Source: Chryseobacterium taklimakanense
GTDB taxonomy: Bacteria; Bacteroidota; Bacteroidia; Flavobacteriales; Weeksellaceae
NCBI RefSeq assembly: GCF_900187185.1
Contig: NZ_LT906465.1
Span: forward strand, 682,001 to 746,000
DNA: 64,000 nt
Reading direction: 5' to 3'
In this document: in pieces, positions 61,630-64,000 of the stretch
How the letters are laid out: each line of letters starts with the position of its first letter
How positions within the stretch are numbered: position 1 is the stretch's first letter
Translations under genes and position numbers: made by a program
The notes under the pieces: model-generated
What the model was told of the DNA's origin: nothing
The model's input: only the letters and a program-made list of their open reading frames with translations
Databases searched by the model: none

Positions 61630-62196
61630 TTAAATCTCCCTTCTGATTCTGCTCAGCGAAGAATCCGTAATTCCGAGATATGAAGCGATCTGTTTTAAAG
61701 GGACATTCCGGATGATTTGCGGTTTTTCTTTCATCAGTTTTAAATATCTTTCCGAAGCCGTTTTCATCACCACATCCAACGACCGCTGTTTCATTGAAAA
61801 AACCTGATACGAAAACCACACCCTTCCCCACTCCCGGAAACCTTCGATTTCGTGGAAAAGTTCCTGGAAATCATCGTAACTGATTTTCCATAATACACAA
61901 TCCATTACCGCCTGTAGGTTTTCCTGCGACGGAATTTTCTGAAAAAGCGACGAGGGAACAATCACAATATCATTTTCCACAAAAAACTCGGTAGTGATTT
62001 CATTCTGGTCGTAATCATGCACAAAACCGCGGACAATTCCACTTTCCAAAATGTAGTATTCCGCTGAAATCTCGCCTTCGCGAAGCAGAAATTCATTCTT
62101 TTTAAATTCAGTACGCTGATGTTTCGACGCAAGTTTTTCCAAATCGTTTTCGGAAAGTAAAGGATGCTGGTAAACAAACTTGAGATTCTGCTGCAT
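61630..62196 (-). CDS. Crp/Fnr-family transcriptional regulator
   Basis: A 188-residue regulator with an N-terminal cyclic-nucleotide-binding-like beta barrel (about 15-115, with FLLREGEISAEYYILESGIVRGF) and a C-terminal helix-turn-helix IRNVPLKQIASYLGITDSSLSRIRREI, cut close to the end of the recognition helix. The phosphate-binding cassette for cAMP is not conserved, so the effector is unknown. It sits alone on the minus strand and could control the nearby small-protein genes, but nothing shows this. Confidence 0.88.
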   Translation of the reverse strand: MQQNLKFVYQHPLLSENDLEKLASKHQRTEFKKNEFLLREGEISAEYYILESGIVRGFVHDYDQNEITTEFFVENDIVIVPSSLFQKIPSQENLQAVMDCVLWKISYDDFQELFHEIEGFREWGRVWFSYQVFSMKQRSLDVVMKTASERYLKLMKEKPQIIRNVPLKQIASYLGITDSSLSRIRREI

Positions 62197-62262
62197 CGAT
62201 AAATTTGCACTTAAAATTAAAAAAAGACATTGGAAAATATCATTTTCAGGCCACAGTTATTA

Positions 62263-63480
62263 TTAAAACAAACTCAACTGGATTCCGCCATTCCCTAAAT
62301 TTCCTTTCGATGGTTTCGCATCACCAAAAACCGTTTTCCCGCCAAAACGCCAGGAGTTTTCGCGTTCTTCTTCAATGACCTCCTGAATATTAAAATTTGG
62401 TATAAAGTTTTCTTCGATTTTTAAATTGATTTCGTGTAACTTTTTCACGGCGTGGATTTTATCTGAATTTCCGAGTTTGGATTTTTCAATTCCCAATCTT
62501 AAAATTTCCAGAGTTTCATCATAAACTTTTACAGGAACCGGAAACGGGTGGCCGTCTTTTCCGCCGTGGGCAAAGGAAAAACGTGCAGGATCCTTAAACC
62601 TTGCCGGTGCGCCGTAAATCACCTCCGACACCAAAGCCAGACTTTGCATCGTACGCGGGCCGACGCCTTTTAACAATAATAATTCCTCGAAATTTTCGGG
62701 TTGCATTTCCCTCGCCAAAGTGAGTGTTGCGCCAAGTCTTTTCAAATTGACATCCTCTGCGCGGACATCATGATGCGACGGCATAATCAGCGAAATTTCC
62801 TTCATAATTTTTTCGGGTGCTCCGTGGGAAATTTCCATAATCCCGTTTCGGTTTTCCCGGGCATCGTGATGGGTGAGATTTAAAATTTCACCAACATTGA
62901 CGCCTTCAATTCCCTGATGTGGCTCATCTACAAAGGATTTCAGATTTTCGGAATGCCAGTGGTAACGGCGTGCGGTTTTGTCCTGTGCATTCATGCCCTG
63001 TTGCACTACCGTCCATTTTCCTTCGTCACTCAGGATAAAATTATGTGTATAAAGTTGGTAACCGTCGAGAATGGCGGTATTGTCCACTTTTGCGGAAAGT
63101 TTGCTCGCACGCACCAGCTCGTTTCCGTTCAGTCCTGTTAGGTCTGCAATCTTCAGAAGTTCATGTGGTGTTTCTTTGGCGAATTTTCCTTTTCCGCCCG
63201 CAATGTATATTCCAAATTCTTTTGAATGAGGATTAATTGCCCGTTTCAGCGCGCCCATCACGGAGGTGGTAACGCCCGACGAATGCCAGTCCATTCCCAT
63301 CACCGCGCCAAGGCTTTGAAACCAAAACGGATCGCTCATCCGGCGCAACACCTCATCTTTTCCGTAATCTTCGAGCAAAACTTCAAAAACCGCAAGGCCA
63401 AGTCTTGACATGCGTTCGTACAGCCATTGTGGAACATAGCCATAGTGAAGCGGGAGGTTTGCGGAACCGGAGCGTTTCAT
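62263..63480 (-). CDS. DUF763 domain protein
   Basis: A 405-residue protein of the DUF763 family, best known from archaea and thermophiles. It begins RSGSANLPLHYGYVPQWLYERM and contains DNTAILDGYQLYTHNFILSD and YHWHSENLKSFVDEPHQGI. A helix-hairpin-helix-like LLLKGVGPRTMQSLALVSEVI (about 270-290) hints at nucleic-acid binding. No function is established. Its presence here may reflect lateral transfer. Confidence 0.87.
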   Translation of the reverse strand: MKRSGSANLPLHYGYVPQWLYERMSRLGLAVFEVLLEDYGKDEVLRRMSDPFWFQSLGAVMGMDWHSSGVTTSVMGALKRAINPHSKEFGIYIAGGKGKFAKETPHELLKIADLTGLNGNELVRASKLSAKVDNTAILDGYQLYTHNFILSDEGKWTVVQQGMNAQDKTARRYHWHSENLKSFVDEPHQGIEGVNVGEILNLTHHDARENRNGIMEISHGAPEKIMKEISLIMPSHHDVRAEDVNLKRLGATLTLAREMQPENFEELLLLKGVGPRTMQSLALVSEVIYGAPARFKDPARFSFAHGGKDGHPFPVPVKVYDETLEILRLGIEKSKLGNSDKIHAVKKLHEINLKIEENFIPNFNIQEVIEEERENSWRFGGKTVFGDAKPSKGNLGNGGIQLSLF

Positions 63481-63527
63481 AAGTGTTCAGTGATTAATCT
63501 TTCGAGTTTAAATCTTACTTAAGACAG

Positions 63528-63564
63528 AAAATCAAAGATCTTCACATGGAAAACCTTTGATTTT
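63528..63564 (-). terminator. Hairpin after tpx
   Basis: Perfect 10-bp stem AAAATCAAAG / CTTTGATTTT (63528-63537 with 63555-63564), about 29 bp past the tpx stop. The T run is in the stem itself. Confidence 0.65.
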
Positions 63565-63592
63565 ACAGTTTGAATTTTTACGGTATCAGTAA

Positions 63593-64000
63593 TTATTTTG
63601 CGGCACTCAGTGCTGCCTCATAATTAGGCTCCTGTGTAATTTCAGGAACCTGCTCTGTGTAGATTACTTTATTATTTTCATCAGTTACGATAACCGCTCT
63701 TGAAAGCAGACCTTTCATAGGGCTATCAGTGATAGAAACGCCATAATCATCACCGAAAGTTCCTCTGAAATCCGATAAGGTTTCTACGTGATCCAGACCT
63801 TCAGCAGCGCAAAATCTGCCCAGCGCAAACGGTAAATCCTTAGAGACGTTGATAACCACAGTGTTTTCCAAATTTCCAGCCTCTTCATTGAATTTTCTTG
63901 CAGAAGACGCGCAAACTCCGGTATCAATCGACGGGAAAATATTGAAGATTTTTTTCTTCCCGTCATAATCTGAAAGCTGCTTTACTTCAAGCTTTTCGTT
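63593..64000 (-). CDS. tpx: Thiol peroxidase (Tpx), N-terminus outside the window
   Basis: 136 codons of a 2-Cys thiol peroxidase that reduces lipid and hydrogen peroxides using thioredoxin. The peroxidatic Cys is in [14 protein letters not shown] and the resolving Cys in [20 protein letters not shown], the usual Tpx pair. The C-terminus ends [14 protein letters not shown]. About 30 N-terminal residues lie beyond the window end. Confidence 0.95.
   Translation of the reverse strand, partial: NEKLEVKQLSDYDGKKKIFNIFPSIDTGVCASSARKFNEEAGNLENTVVINVSKDLPFALGRFCAAEGLDHVETLSDFRGTFGDDYGVSITDSPMKGLLSRAVIVTDENNKVIYTEQVPEITQEPNYEAALSAAK

Overview
The window is chromosomal DNA of a flavobacterium, most likely a Weeksellaceae member of the Chryseobacterium/Kaistella type. 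Supporting signs are a fused SecDF, Bacteroidetes promoter boxes (TTG, then TAnnTTTG) in place of sigma70 boxes, almost no Shine-Dalgarno sequences, a plugless TonB-receptor-like barrel paired with a long TPR protein, a bacterial RRM/glycine-rich RNA-binding protein, and flavobacterial intergenic repeats. The genus is inferred, not proven.

Layout. 1-7193 is a minus-strand housekeeping block: thiolase (cut by the window edge), nucleoside permease, bifunctional nuclease, secDF, hemN. 7369-16755 is a plus-strand cluster and the most interesting part of the window. It holds two alpha/beta-hydrolase esterases, an M17 aminopeptidase, three different ATP-grasp ligases, a GCS2-type carboxylate-amine ligase, a class I glutamine amidotransferase and a 65-residue Lys/Glu-rich protein. 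Together these look like a system that builds and trims an amide-linked or peptide-like metabolite. A FUSC-family membrane protein and a phosphopantetheinyl transferase follow. 19819-33173 is mixed: ahcY, an aspartyl protease with PDZ domain, L,D-transpeptidase, ychF, the RRM protein, a GHL10 lipoprotein, typA, three tandem 321-bp repeats, a C40 lipoprotein, a YdcH-like protein and a catalase-like protein. Then come tRNA-Arg(CCG), the barrel/TPR pair, an amino-acid permease, an SPFH protein, a dNTPase, an IS3-family element sitting in the loop of the gcvP terminator, gcvP itself, a Cys-rich mini-protein and a J-domain membrane protein.

49229-61384 is an accessory-looking island of small soluble proteins: four SRPBCC/AHSA1 paralogues (one frameshifted), three VOC proteins, an NTF2-like protein, two DinB proteins, a DUF1801 protein, an AAC(3)-I-like acetyltransferase and a VIT1/CCC1 transporter. 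It is interrupted by two large repeat arrays built on CACAGAT/ATCTGTG words: 13 units of about 120 bp and 6 units of about 180 bp. Each array lies between two members of the same family. The window ends with a Crp-type regulator, a DUF763 protein and a truncated thiol peroxidase (tpx).

Cross-cutting observation. In seven genes (bifunctional nuclease, hemN, the amidotransferase, FUSC, GHL10, catalase-like, Cys-rich protein) the TAnnTTTG box ends only 3-5 nt before the start codon, which predicts leaderless mRNAs.
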